A stretch of DNA of 64,000 bases from CAJXII01 sp965242915 (GTDB lineage: Bacteria > Campylobacterota > Campylobacteria > Campylobacterales > Arcobacteraceae). The position numbers and the translations under genes are program-made. The notes below the pieces were generated by a model. That model saw only the letters and a program-made list of their open reading frames with translations. It was not told the DNA's origin and ran no database searches. Below are positions 43,663 through 52,901 of this stretch, piece by piece; position 1 is the first letter of the stretch, and the number at the start of each line of letters is the position of its first letter. The stretch is taken from the NCBI GenBank assembly GCA_965242915.1, contig CBDETN010000026.1:62001-126000 (forward strand), given 5' to 3'.

Positions 43663-43668
43663 TATAAT
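43663..43668 (+). promoter_or_regulatory. candidate -10 box for ychF
   Basis: TATAAT (preceded by TG) lies 32 bases before the ychF start in the only gap of this segment larger than 50 bases. It has no obvious -35 box, which is common in Campylobacterota. Confidence 0.45.
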
Positions 43669-43700
43669 CCCACCCATAAATTAAAATCAAAGGGTATTAA

Positions 43701-44801
43701 ATGGGATTAGGCGTAGGGATAGTAGGACTACCAAATATAGGAAAATCAACAACTTTTAATGCATTAACAAAAGCTGCAAATGCAGAAGCACAAAATTATC
43801 CATTTTGTACTATTGAACCAAATAAAGCGATAGTACCGGTACCAGATAAAAGACTTGATGAGTTAGCAAAGATTGTAAATCCAGATAAAATTCAACATTC
43901 AACTATAGATTTTGTTGATATTGCCGGACTTGTAAAGGGTGCTTCAAAAGGTGAAGGATTGGGAAATCAATTTTTATCAAATATTAGAGAAGTTGAAGTT
44001 ATTTTACACATGGTGCGATGTTTTGAAGATCCAAATATTGTTCATGTTGAAGGTGATATAAATCCAATTAGAGATATTGAGATTATAGAATCTGAATTAA
44101 TTTTCGCAGATATTGCTCAACTTGAAAAGAAGATGACAAGACTAAAAAAAGATTCTAAATTTGATAAAGAAGCGGCTGCAAAATATGAAATAGCAACTGC
44201 TTTGATGACTCATCTTGAAGATTTAAAAAGTGTAAGTACTTTTGAAGAGAAAGATGATGATAATTTTATAGCTTTAGATAACGAATTAAGATTTTTATCA
44301 AATAAAGAGATAATTTATGGTGCAAATGTTGATGAAGACAGTTTAATGGAAGAAAATGACTATGTGAAGCAAGTGCGAGAGTATGCAAAAGAAAAGAATA
44401 GTGAAGTTATTATGCTTTGTGCCAAAATTGAAGAAGAATTAATTGATTTGGACGATGATGAGGCTAAAGAATTTTTAACTGATTTTGGTGTTAAAGAATC
44501 TGGACTTGAAATGATTATTCATACTGCATTTGATAAACTTAAACTTCAAAGTTATTTTACAGCAGGTGTAGTAGAAGTGAGAGCTTGGACGATTCCACAA
44601 GGCTGTAAGGCTCCACAGGCTGCTGCAGTAATTCATAATGATTTTGAAAAAGGTTTTATCAAAGCTGAAGTTATATCATATGAAGATTTTATATCTTATG
44701 GTGGTGAATCTAAAGCTAAAGAAGCTGGAAAATTAAGACTTGAAGGTAAAGAATATATAGTACAAGACGGTGATGTAATGCACTTTAAGTTTAATGTGTA
44801 A
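43701..44801 (+). CDS. ychF: redox-regulated ATPase/GTPase YchF
   Basis: A 366-residue Obg-family protein. The P-loop is GIVGLPNIGKSTTFNALT (residues about 6-23), followed by DFVDIAGLVKGASKGEGLGNQF (G3) and a C-terminal TGS domain (ARAWTIPQGCKAPQAAAVIHNDFEKGFI). YchF prefers ATP and binds ribosomes. AAAGGG precedes the ATG. It is followed three bases later by the thioredoxin-reductase-like gene. Confidence 0.95.
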   Translation: MGLGVGIVGLPNIGKSTTFNALTKAANAEAQNYPFCTIEPNKAIVPVPDKRLDELAKIVNPDKIQHSTIDFVDIAGLVKGASKGEGLGNQFLSNIREVEVILHMVRCFEDPNIVHVEGDINPIRDIEIIESELIFADIAQLEKKMTRLKKDSKFDKEAAAKYEIATALMTHLEDLKSVSTFEEKDDDNFIALDNELRFLSNKEIIYGANVDEDSLMEENDYVKQVREYAKEKNSEVIMLCAKIEEELIDLDDDEAKEFLTDFGVKESGLEMIIHTAFDKLKLQSYFTAGVVEVRAWTIPQGCKAPQAAAVIHNDFEKGFIKAEVISYEDFISYGGESKAKEAGKLRLEGKEYIVQDGDVMHFKFNV

Positions 44802-44804
44802 ATC

Positions 44805-45545
44805 ATGATAAAAATAGATATGGAATCTTCTGAATTTAAAGAAGAATTAGAAAAAACAAAAGAATTTACAGACAAAGTTTGTGCAAGCCAAGGCTGGGTA
44901 TATAATCCAATTTCGGACATCAAGGAAGGTGTTACTATGGGACTTGCGCGAAATAAAATGATTTACAATAAAAGATTTTGTCCTTGTTTTATGGTAATTG
45001 GTGAAACTAAAGAGGAAAGAAGTGAAGCCAATAATAGAATTTGCCCTTGTAAACCGGCAATTGAAAATGAGATACCAAATGAAGGAAAATGTCATTGTGG
45101 TATTTTTTGTACACCTGAATATGCAAAAATAAATGCAATTGAAGAGGAAGCTGAAATTGCAGCACATACACATTCAAGAGGATTGACAAAAAAAGAATGT
45201 GAAGTTATTTTAGCTCATGAACAACTTGATTCAGATGAGATAATAGCTTTACTTGAAGCTAGAGAGCTTGGAATGGTTGATTTTAATTTAGTAGATGTAA
45301 GAGAGTGGATGGAGTGGAATCAGCAAAGAATCGTTGGAACTGATTATTTAATTCCTACAACATCTTTTTATAATCAATTAGACCAAATTGAAAATCAAAA
45401 AGAAAAACCTACAATTTTATATTGTTTTACAGGCAGTAGAAGTTCATATTGTCAAAGAGTTATGTTGGATATGGGATGGAAACAAGTATCTAATTTTACT
45501 CGTGGAATTATTGCATACAGCGGGGAAACAACTTCGGGAGAATAA
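44805..45545 (+). CDS. ferredoxin:thioredoxin reductase catalytic-domain protein fused to a rhodanese domain
   Basis: A 246-residue fusion. The N-terminal part (about 20-115) has the FTR beta-subunit cysteines in the order CPC, CPC, CHC (FCPCFMV, ICPCKPA, KCHCGIF), which hold a [4Fe-4S] cluster next to a redox-active disulfide. The C-terminal part (about 150-240) is a rhodanese domain with LVDVREWMEW and the active-site loop YCFTGSRSS. It would link ferredoxin-driven disulfide reduction with sulfur transfer. It lacks a variable FTR subunit nearby. It is convergent with cysK, a sulfur-assimilation gene. Confidence 0.82.
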   Translation: MIKIDMESSEFKEELEKTKEFTDKVCASQGWVYNPISDIKEGVTMGLARNKMIYNKRFCPCFMVIGETKEERSEANNRICPCKPAIENEIPNEGKCHCGIFCTPEYAKINAIEEEAEIAAHTHSRGLTKKECEVILAHEQLDSDEIIALLEARELGMVDFNLVDVREWMEWNQQRIVGTDYLIPTTSFYNQLDQIENQKEKPTILYCFTGSRSSYCQRVMLDMGWKQVSNFTRGIIAYSGETTSGE

Positions 45546-45552
45546 TCTCCCG
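45535..45552. terminator. bidirectional hairpin between converging genes
   Basis: CGGGAGA-ATAA-TCTCCCG is a perfect 7-bp stem with a 4-base loop. It overlaps the stop codon of the FTR-rhodanese gene and lies 8 bases beyond the end of cysK on the other strand. The U-tract is weak on both sides. Confidence 0.6.
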
Positions 45553-45559
45553 TTGGAAA

Positions 45560-46480
45560 TCAATCAAACAATTCAGTACTTAAATATCTCTCCCCTGTAT
45601 CACAAAGTATTGTAACTATATTTTTATCTTTATTTTCTTCTAAAGATGCCAGCTGACAAGCCGCCCATACATTTGCTCCACTTGAAACTCCAACTAGCAG
45701 TCCCTCTTTCAGTGCTAATTGTTTTGCTGTTTTAATAGCATCTTCATCATTAACTTTAATAACATCATCATAAATATCAGTATTTAAAGTATCTGGTATA
45801 AATCCGGCTCCAATACCCTGTATTTTATGAGCACCTGCGTCCTCCCCACTTATAACCGCACTGTTAAGCGGTTCAAGTGCTATAATTTGTATATCTGGAA
45901 TCTCTTGTTTTAAAATTTTACCTGTACCGCTGATTGTACCGCCGGTTCCTACTGCTGATATAAAAATATCTATTTTTTTATCCATATCTTTTAAAATCTC
46001 GCGCGCTGTGGTAACCTCATGAATAGCCGGATTATTTGGATTATGAAATTGTCTTAATACAATAGAATTTTTTTCTTTTTGCTGTATCTCATCAGCTTTT
46101 TCTAAAGCACCTGTCATACCTAGCGATGCCGGTGTTAAAACTATATTCGCACCAAATGCTTTGATTAATTTTCTTCTCTCAATTGACATAGATTCAGGCA
46201 TAGTTAAAGTAAGTTTAAGCCCCATAGAAGCACATTGAGCTGCTAATGCAATACCTGTATTTCCACTGGTTGGTTCTATTATATGAGTATTTTTATTAAT
46301 ACTTCCATCTAATAAAGCTTTCTTGATCATATACATACCTATTCTATCTTTTACACTGCTTGTAGGATTCATAAATTCACACTTTGCATAAATATTTGCC
46401 GGTAAATTTTTATCAATATTATTTAATTTAATAATAGGTGTATTTCCTACTAAGTCTGCAATGTTTTGAGCTATTTGCAT
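45560..46480 (-). CDS. cysK: cysteine synthase A (O-acetylserine sulfhydrylase)
   Basis: A 306-residue PLP enzyme that makes cysteine from O-acetylserine and sulfide. It has LVGNTPIIKLNNI, the PLP lysine in NPTSSVKDRIGMYM, EPTSGNTGIALA, SAVGTGGTISGTGK, and GVSSGANVWAA near the C-terminus. AAGGAT lies just upstream of its ATG. It is the only minus-strand gene between the polysaccharide locus and the helicase region and is presumably monocistronic. Confidence 0.95.
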   Translation of the reverse strand: MQIAQNIADLVGNTPIIKLNNIDKNLPANIYAKCEFMNPTSSVKDRIGMYMIKKALLDGSINKNTHIIEPTSGNTGIALAAQCASMGLKLTLTMPESMSIERRKLIKAFGANIVLTPASLGMTGALEKADEIQQKEKNSIVLRQFHNPNNPAIHEVTTAREILKDMDKKIDIFISAVGTGGTISGTGKILKQEIPDIQIIALEPLNSAVISGEDAGAHKIQGIGAGFIPDTLNTDIYDDVIKVNDEDAIKTAKQLALKEGLLVGVSSGANVWAACQLASLEENKDKNIVTILCDTGERYLSTELFD

Positions 46481-46508
46481 TTTTATCCTTTATTTGTCTA
46501 TTCCACCT

Positions 46509-46534
46509 CGTTCCAACTCAGGAGAGTTGGAACG
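46509..46534. repeat. hairpin repeat, copy 1 (CGTTCCAACTC-AGGA-GAGTTGGAACG)
   Basis: A perfect 11-bp stem with an AGGA loop in the divergent gap between cysK and yajC. It is one of three related GC-rich hairpins in the window (also 46566-46588 and 53634-53659). Confidence 0.9.
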
Positions 46535-46565
46535 CATATAATAGGCTAAGTTAATTAAAGTATTT

Positions 46566-46588
46566 GTTCCCACTGAGACAGTGGGAAC
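46566..46588. repeat. hairpin repeat, copy 2 (GTTCCCACTG-AGA-CAGTGGGAAC)
   Basis: A perfect 10-bp stem with an AGA loop, 31 bases after copy 1 and sharing the GTTCC-ACT / AGT-GGAAC frame. Similar GTTCCCAC...GTGGGAAC hairpins occur as dispersed repeats in other bacteria. Confidence 0.9.
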
Positions 46589-46642
46589 GAGTTTGTTACT
46601 CAATAATTCTTTTTAAAGATTATATCATAAGTACTTTTTAGA

Positions 46643-46648
46643 TACAAT
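46643..46648 (+). promoter_or_regulatory. candidate -10 box for yajC-secD-secF
   Basis: TACAAT lies 31 bases before the yajC start, downstream of the two hairpin repeats. No convincing -35 box was found. Confidence 0.35.
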
Positions 46649-46679
46649 ACCAATAAATTATACACACAAGGAAAACATT

Positions 46680-46946
46680 ATGGACGGAAGCTTAATAGGA
46701 TCATTATTACCTCTAATCGTATTATTTGCGATTTTTTATTTTTTGATTATCAGACCGCAGCAAAAACAACAAAAAGTGCACAAAGAGATGATGGAGTCAC
46801 TTCAAAAAGGTGATAAAATTGTCATTAACGGTGGAGTTATTGTAGAGATTACAAAAGTAGAAGAATCATTTTACACTGTAAAAAATATTGACGGCGGTGC
46901 CATGAGAATAGCTAAAGATTATGTTGCGGCTAAATGGGAAGATTAA
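46680..46946 (+). CDS. yajC: preprotein translocase subunit YajC
   Basis: An 88-residue protein with one N-terminal membrane helix (LLPLIVLFAIFYFLIIRPQ) followed by the family motif RPQQKQQKVHKEM and a small domain (LQKGDKIVINGGVIVEI). YajC associates with SecDF. CAAGGA precedes the ATG. secD begins three bases later. Confidence 0.95.
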   Translation: MDGSLIGSLLPLIVLFAIFYFLIIRPQQKQQKVHKEMMESLQKGDKIVINGGVIVEITKVEESFYTVKNIDGGAMRIAKDYVAAKWED

Positions 46947-46949
46947 TTT

Positions 46950-48518
46950 TTGAAATTTTTTAACTATAGACTTATAATATTTGCACTTGCAACTATTTTT
47001 GGTATAGTTTTCTCAATTCCATCATTTACTCAAAGTGATTCTGGGAAAAAAATATCTTTAGGACTTGATTTGCAAGGTGGACTTCATATGCTTTTGGGTG
47101 TAGAAGTGGAAAAAGCTGTTGAAAATAAGATAAAATCAATAGCAGCAACAGTAAAATATTTTACAGATGATGAAGATATTTTAATTGAAGATTTAACTAT
47201 TGATCCTGATAAAGTCAGTTTTGTTTTATTAGATCCTGATGAAAAAATCAAATTAGATAAAATGCTGTCAGAAGTTAAGGGTATCGATGTAAGTGGTGCT
47301 GATAATTTGTTTTACAGTATTAGATTGGTTGAAACTGAAATTGCTTTGACAAAAGATATGGCAGTTTCTCAAGCCGTTGAAACCATTAGAAACAGACTTG
47401 ACCAATTTGGACTTGCAGAGCCTTCTGTAACAAGACAAGGTAAAACTGATATTGTTGTTGAACTTCCCGGTATTAAAAATGCTGAAGAGGAACAGCGAGC
47501 AAGAGAGCTTATTGCAAAACCGGCAAATTTAGAACTTATGGCAATAGATGAAGACAGAAATGATCAGGCACTTACTTTAAGTGATGAAAAAGCTTTAGAA
47601 TATGGTGACCTTATTTTGGAATCTGCAAATGAAGTTGGCAGAAAATATTTGGTTGAACAAATTCCTATTTTAACAGGTTCTGAAATTGTTGATGCTTCAG
47701 TTGCTTTTGACCAACAAACAAATCAACCAATTATTAATTTTAAACTTAGTTCATTTGGTGCTAAAGTTTTTGGAGATTTTACAGCAAAAAGTGTTGGTAA
47801 AAGATTGGCTGTTGTTTTAGACGGTAAAGTATTTTCAGCACCTGTGATTCGTGAAAGAATTGGTGGTGGGAGTGGACAAATATCTGGTGGATTTAGTTTA
47901 GAAGAAGCTGGAAGTGTTGCTATTGCTCTAAGAAGTGGAGCTTTGCCGGCACCTGTTATTATGCTCGAAAAACGAAGTGTAGGACCTAGTTTGGGTGCTG
48001 ATTCTATCCGATCTTCTATGTTTGCTTTGATTTCTGGATTTGTACTTGTAGTTATTTTTATGATGGTTTATTATAGAGTTGCCGGATTTATAGCAAATAT
48101 AGCTCTTATTACAAATATTTTTATTATCATTGCAGTTATGGCTATGTTTGGAGCAACTTTAACACTCCCTGGTATGGCAGGAATTGTTTTAACTGTCGGT
48201 ATGGCAGTTGATGCAAATGTTATCATTGCAGAGAGAATTCGTGAACTGCTTAAAAAGGGTGTTCATATTTCAAAAGCAGTTGAAGATGGTTATAAAAATG
48301 CTATGAGTGCTATTTTAGATGCAAATATCACTACACTTCTAGTTGCTGTAATTTTATATGCTTACGGAACAGGACCTATTAAAGGTTTTGCAATTACGAT
48401 TTCTATAGGTATTTTAGCTTCTATGTTAACTGCTATTTTAGGAACACATGGAGTATATGAAGCGATGATGCCAAGAATGTCTAAAGAAAAAAATAATAAA
48501 AAATGGTTTGGAGTTTAA
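46950..48518 (+). CDS. secD: protein-export membrane protein SecD
   Basis: A 522-residue RND-type protein that uses the proton motive force to help secreted proteins leave the translocon. It has six membrane helices: one at the N-terminus and five after residue 355. Motifs: LGLDLQGGLHMLLGV (D1), the P1 periplasmic domain (NRLDQFGLAEPSVTRQG), and VGMAVDANVIIAERIRE (D4). TTG start. Confidence 0.95.
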   Translation: MKFFNYRLIIFALATIFGIVFSIPSFTQSDSGKKISLGLDLQGGLHMLLGVEVEKAVENKIKSIAATVKYFTDDEDILIEDLTIDPDKVSFVLLDPDEKIKLDKMLSEVKGIDVSGADNLFYSIRLVETEIALTKDMAVSQAVETIRNRLDQFGLAEPSVTRQGKTDIVVELPGIKNAEEEQRARELIAKPANLELMAIDEDRNDQALTLSDEKALEYGDLILESANEVGRKYLVEQIPILTGSEIVDASVAFDQQTNQPIINFKLSSFGAKVFGDFTAKSVGKRLAVVLDGKVFSAPVIRERIGGGSGQISGGFSLEEAGSVAIALRSGALPAPVIMLEKRSVGPSLGADSIRSSMFALISGFVLVVIFMMVYYRVAGFIANIALITNIFIIIAVMAMFGATLTLPGMAGIVLTVGMAVDANVIIAERIRELLKKGVHISKAVEDGYKNAMSAILDANITTLLVAVILYAYGTGPIKGFAITISIGILASMLTAILGTHGVYEAMMPRMSKEKNNKKWFGV

Positions 48519-48521
48519 ATT

Positions 48522-49493
48522 ATGGAATTATTTAAATCAGGTAAAACTTATGATTTTATGGGTAAGAGATTACCGTTTTTAGGATTTTCTGCACTTTTAG
48601 TAATAATTTCATTTGTGTTATTGTTTACAAAAGGTTTAAATTTAGGAATTGATTTTTCTGGAGGAACTTTAGTGCAGGTTCAATACACGCAAGCAGCGCC
48701 TATTAAAAATATTAGAGATATTTTAGCTGAAGATGTTAGATTTGAAAAAGCTGTTGTTACGAAGTTTGGAACGCCTCAAGAGATAATAATAAAAATACCA
48801 ACAACTACTACACAATTAGGAAAAGATGTTGGTGATGATTTAAGAGAACTTTTAAAACCAACAGGTTCTTATGAAATAAGAAGAGTTGATATGGTTGGTC
48901 CAAAAGTTGGTAATGCCTTACAAGAAAAAGGTCTAATGGCTCTAAGCATGGCACTTCTTGTGATACTTGTTTATGTTTCATTTAGATTTGAATGGAGATT
49001 TGCAGTTGCTTCAATTTTAGCACTTATTCATGATATTACAATTGCTTTAGGTGCTATCGTATTGTTTAATGTAGATGTAAATCTTGATATTTTAGCAGCT
49101 ATTTTAACTATACTTGGTTACTCTTTAAATGATACGATTATTGTATTTGACAGAATTAGAGAAGGTGTTCAAACATCAAAAGAAAATGTATTAGATAAGG
49201 TTGTTAATGAATCAGTTTCAAGGACTTTAAGTAGAACAACACTTACCTCTCTTACAACATTCTTTGTTGTATTAACTTTATATTTATTTGGTGGAGAGAT
49301 TATAAATGGATTTAGTTTTACACTTCTAGTTGGAATTGTAGTTGGTACTTATTCCTCTATATTTATAGCAGCTTCTTTTTTAGTTCAATTAAACTTTTCT
49401 ATATCTAACTATAGGCAAAGTGAAGCTGAAAAGTTAAAAAGACAACAAGAAAAAGACAGAATGAGAGCTCAATTTGAGCAAGGTACAGTTTAA
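48522..49493 (+). CDS. secF: protein-export membrane protein SecF
   Basis: A 323-residue partner of SecD with six helices. LNLGIDFSGGTLVQVQY, VGPKVGNALQEKGL and LGYSLNDTIIVFDRIRE are all present. The highly charged C-terminal tail (KLKRQQEKDRMRAQFEQ) is cytoplasmic. Confidence 0.95.
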   Translation: MELFKSGKTYDFMGKRLPFLGFSALLVIISFVLLFTKGLNLGIDFSGGTLVQVQYTQAAPIKNIRDILAEDVRFEKAVVTKFGTPQEIIIKIPTTTTQLGKDVGDDLRELLKPTGSYEIRRVDMVGPKVGNALQEKGLMALSMALLVILVYVSFRFEWRFAVASILALIHDITIALGAIVLFNVDVNLDILAAILTILGYSLNDTIIVFDRIREGVQTSKENVLDKVVNESVSRTLSRTTLTSLTTFFVVLTLYLFGGEIINGFSFTLLVGIVVGTYSSIFIAASFLVQLNFSISNYRQSEAEKLKRQQEKDRMRAQFEQGTV

Positions 49494-49506
49494 ATAAAAG
49501 GGGTAG

Positions 49507-49854
49507 ATGATGGATTGGGGTAAGGTAACATATATATTTTTTTCACTTATGAGTTTAACGACAACGGCTGGTTTTTTATATGAACAAAATGAGATAGCTT
49601 TATTTTTAGCTGCTGGGGTTAATGTAATATCTACAATATTAAAAATTGGTATAAGGAATTTACTTGCGGCAGAATTATTAGCTAGTTCATTGGTTGCAGA
49701 TTTACATCTAATACCTGCATTTATTGTATTTACTTTTACTGATAATGTAGGTTTAGCAATTGCACTAGCTATTGGTGCTGTTGTTGCAAATTTATTCTCT
49801 ATTGCTTTAGCATTAATTGAAAGTGCTAAGAGTCAAGATCAGGAAGATTATTAA
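49507..49854 (+). CDS. small conserved membrane protein, unknown function
   Basis: A 115-residue hydrophobic protein with about three or four helices (TYIFFSLMSLTTTAGFLY, IALFLAAGVNVISTILKIG, LIPAFIVFTFTDNVGLAIALAIGAVVANLF) and an acidic tail. AAGGGG precedes adjacent ATG codons (49507, 49510). It ends one base before leuS. I recall similar small proteins next to secF/leuS in Campylobacterota but cannot give a function. Confidence 0.7.
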   Translation: MMDWGKVTYIFFSLMSLTTTAGFLYEQNEIALFLAAGVNVISTILKIGIRNLLAAELLASSLVADLHLIPAFIVFTFTDNVGLAIALAIGAVVANLFSIALALIESAKSQDQEDY

Positions 49855-49855
49855 A

Positions 49856-52327
49856 ATGCAGTATGAGTTTGGACAAATTGAGCAAAAGTGGCAAAAATAT
49901 TGGGATGATAATAATCTGTTTGAACCTGAAGATGAAAGTTGCAAAAAAGAAAAGAAATATATCTTAAGTATGTTTCCATATCCTAGCGGTCGTATTCATA
50001 TGGGGCATGTAAGAAATTATTGCCTTGGTGATGCTTTCGCCAGACATTTTAGGAAAAATAATTTTAATGTTTTACATCCGATTGGTTGGGATAGTTTTGG
50101 TATGCCTGCTGAAAATGCAGCTATTAAACATAAACTTCATCCAAAAAAATGGACTTATGAAAATATTGATTATATGAGGAAAGAGCTTACAGGACTAGGG
50201 CTGTCTTTTTGTAAAACCAGAGAATTGGCAACCAGTGATGAGCTTTATACAAGATGGGAACAAGAGTTTATCATTAAAATGTATGAAGAGGGTATTTTAT
50301 ACAAAAAGAGCACAACTGTAAATTGGTGTGAGCCTTGTCATACAGTTTTAGCTAATGAGCAGGTTGAAGATGGTTGCTGCTGGAGATGTGATACTGAAGT
50401 TGAACAAAAAGAGATGCCGGGGTATTATATAGCCATTACAAAATATGCTCAAGAATTGCTTGATGATCTGGATGATTTAGAAGGTCAATGGCCATCAAAA
50501 GTTTTAACTATGCAAAGAAATTGGATAGGTCGAAGTGAAGGGTTGGAGTTTGATTTTGAATTGAGTGATCAGTCAAAAGAAAAGCTTGGAAACAATTTTG
50601 ATAAATATAGTGTATTTACAACTCGACCTGATACTATTTATGGAGTAAGTTATTCAGCACTGGCTTGTGAGCATGAGATTGTTAAATATTTAGTTGATAA
50701 TAAGCTTTTAAGCGATGAAAAGATTCAAGCTATTAAAGATATGCAAAAAGTAACTGAAAGAGACAGAGCTCTATCAGATAAAATTGGTTTAGATTTAGAA
50801 ATTACAGTTATTCATCCTTTAACAGGGAAGGAAATTCCGGTATGGGTTGCTAACTTTGTATTGGTATCTTATGGTGGAGGTGCTGTTATGGCTGTACCTG
50901 CTCATGATCAAAGAGATTTTGAATTCGCTGCAAAATACAAGCTTGATATTAAAATTGTAATTGATACTAAAGATGGAATTATAAATTTAGAAGAAGCTCA
51001 TACAGAAGATGGGATTTTAGTTGACAGTGGAGAGTTTACAGATATGAAAAACTCTAAAGCCAAAAAAGCTATCATCTACCATTTTGAACAAAATAATCTT
51101 GGGTCTAAAAAAATAAACTATAAGTTGAGAGATTGGGGAGTTTCAAGACAAAGATATTGGGGTGCTCCAATTCCATTTGTTCATTGTGAGACTTGTGGAC
51201 TTGTTCCTGAGAAACTGGAAAACCTACCAATTGCATTACCTGAAGATGTAGAGATTACCGGCGAGGGAAATCCACTTGATAACCATCCCACTTGGAAACA
51301 CTGCAGTTGTCCTAAATGTGGGGCTGATGCAATTAGAGAAACTGATACTTTAGATACATTTGTACAGTCTTCTTGGTATCACTTAAGATATGCTACAAAT
51401 CCTAAGAAGTGGGAAGAGGTAGGTATATCAAAAGAAGATAATGATTATTGGATGGATGTTGACCAATATATTGGCGGGATAGAACATGCAATTTTACATC
51501 TGCTTTATGCCAGATTTTTTACAAAAGCTCTCAATACGCTTGGATACACTAATTCAAAAGAACCATTTAAAAACTTACTTACACAAGGTATGGTTTTAAA
51601 AGATGGTGCTAAGATGAGTAAATCTAAAGGAAATGTGGTAGATCCCGATGCTATTGTTTCTAAGTATGGAGCAGATACAGCACGACTTTTTATGATGTTT
51701 GCCGCACCTCCAACGAAAGAGTTAGAGTGGAATGACAGTGCTGTTGAGGGAGCTTATCGATTTATTAGAAAATTCTACGAATTTAGTGCTAAGTGTGGAG
51801 TTCTAAATGCTGAGTATATTAATGATATAAATCATCAAGATTTAACTAAAGAGGAGAAAGAAGCTAGAAAGAAAGTATATGAAGCATTAAAAAAAGCAAA
51901 TGAAGTTATGAATAAAACATTTGCTTTTAATACTTTGATCGCTTCTTGTATGGAAGCTTTAAATGCTTTACAAACCCAAAAAAATGAGGTAGTTTGGACT
52001 GAGGGTTATTATATTATGACAAATATTTTAGAACCAATTATTCCTCATACTTGCTGGGAGATAGCTGACACATTATTTGAAAGAAAAAACTTTGATAATA
52101 TTTTAGAGATAAAAGAGGAAGTTTTTGTACTTGACAGTATCACTTTGGCTGTTACAATTAACGGTAAAAAAAGAGCAGAAATTGAAGTATCTCCAAGTGC
52201 TGCCAAAGAAGAGATTTTAGAACTTGCAAAAGCACAAGATAACATTAAAAAATGGCTTGATGGAAAAGATATAATAAAAGAGATAGTAGTTCCTAATAAA
52301 TTGGTTAATTTAGTAATTAAAGGTTAG
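49856..52327 (+). CDS. leuS: leucyl-tRNA synthetase
   Basis: An 823-residue class Ia synthetase. The HIGH-type motif is YPSGRIHMGHVRNY (about 38-51), the zinc-like insert has WCEPCHTVLANEQVEDGCCWRC, the editing domain has TTRPDTIYGVSY and AVMAVPAHDQRDF, and the KMSKS motif is GAKMSKSKGNV. I choose ATG at 49856 (MQYEFGQIEQKWQKYW) with AGGAAG upstream; an in-frame start at 49817 lies inside the previous gene. Confidence 0.96.
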   Translation: MQYEFGQIEQKWQKYWDDNNLFEPEDESCKKEKKYILSMFPYPSGRIHMGHVRNYCLGDAFARHFRKNNFNVLHPIGWDSFGMPAENAAIKHKLHPKKWTYENIDYMRKELTGLGLSFCKTRELATSDELYTRWEQEFIIKMYEEGILYKKSTTVNWCEPCHTVLANEQVEDGCCWRCDTEVEQKEMPGYYIAITKYAQELLDDLDDLEGQWPSKVLTMQRNWIGRSEGLEFDFELSDQSKEKLGNNFDKYSVFTTRPDTIYGVSYSALACEHEIVKYLVDNKLLSDEKIQAIKDMQKVTERDRALSDKIGLDLEITVIHPLTGKEIPVWVANFVLVSYGGGAVMAVPAHDQRDFEFAAKYKLDIKIVIDTKDGIINLEEAHTEDGILVDSGEFTDMKNSKAKKAIIYHFEQNNLGSKKINYKLRDWGVSRQRYWGAPIPFVHCETCGLVPEKLENLPIALPEDVEITGEGNPLDNHPTWKHCSCPKCGADAIRETDTLDTFVQSSWYHLRYATNPKKWEEVGISKEDNDYWMDVDQYIGGIEHAILHLLYARFFTKALNTLGYTNSKEPFKNLLTQGMVLKDGAKMSKSKGNVVDPDAIVSKYGADTARLFMMFAAPPTKELEWNDSAVEGAYRFIRKFYEFSAKCGVLNAEYINDINHQDLTKEEKEARKKVYEALKKANEVMNKTFAFNTLIASCMEALNALQTQKNEVVWTEGYYIMTNILEPIIPHTCWEIADTLFERKNFDNILEIKEEVFVLDSITLAVTINGKKRAEIEVSPSAAKEEILELAKAQDNIKKWLDGKDIIKEIVVPNKLVNLVIKG

Positions 52328-52329
52328 TT

Positions 52330-52869
52330 ATGAAAAAATCATTATTATTATCATTACTTCTCACTGTTGGTTTTTCACTTTTCACTCTTGCTGGTTGTGG
52401 TTACAAGCCAACATCACATTATGCAAAATATGAAATATCAGGTAAGGTATATGTTAAATTAAATGTAGATATTAATAATGCAACAAACTCTGTATTGGTT
52501 AAAGATGCGGTAAATGAAATGGTTATAAGTCAATTTGGCGCATCATTAACGAATGATAAAACACAAGCAGATACTATTATGAATGTATCTTTAGGTTCTG
52601 TATCATTTGCAACTTTACAATCAGATAATGAAGGTTATGCCAAACTATACAGAACAACTGTCAGTGTTAATTTAAGTTATCATAATCTTAAAACAGATAC
52701 AGAAAAATCTATAGGGGTAAGCGGCAGTTATGATTATGCTGTAGATGCTGATTCATTAATCACAGATGCTAAAAAAACAGAATCAGTAAAAGTGGCAGTA
52801 GAAAAAGCTTTAAGTGAAATATTTTCAAGTATAGCAGTACAGTCTTTTAAAAAAGAAGATGAAGAATAA
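52330..52869 (+). CDS. LptE-like LPS-assembly lipoprotein
   Basis: A 179-residue lipoprotein. The signal peptide ends with the lipobox LAGC, so Cys23 would be lipidated, followed by GYKPTSHYAKYEISGKVYV. The C-terminal part resembles LptE/RlpB-type outer membrane lipoproteins that plug LptD. The gene sits right after leuS, as lptE does in many bacteria. Sequence conservation in this family is low, so the call rests on lipobox, size and position. Confidence 0.7.
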   Translation: MKKSLLLSLLLTVGFSLFTLAGCGYKPTSHYAKYEISGKVYVKLNVDINNATNSVLVKDAVNEMVISQFGASLTNDKTQADTIMNVSLGSVSFATLQSDNEGYAKLYRTTVSVNLSYHNLKTDTEKSIGVSGSYDYAVDADSLITDAKKTESVKVAVEKALSEIFSSIAVQSFKKEDEE

Positions 52870-52901
52870 AAGTAAAGTGAAATAATAAATTCTAAGATTT
52901 G

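Noticed and set aside
44847..45173. 108-codon minus-strand frame within the FTR-rhodanese gene
   Set aside because: Cys- and Phe-rich shadow of the CPC/CPC/CHC region; no support as a gene.
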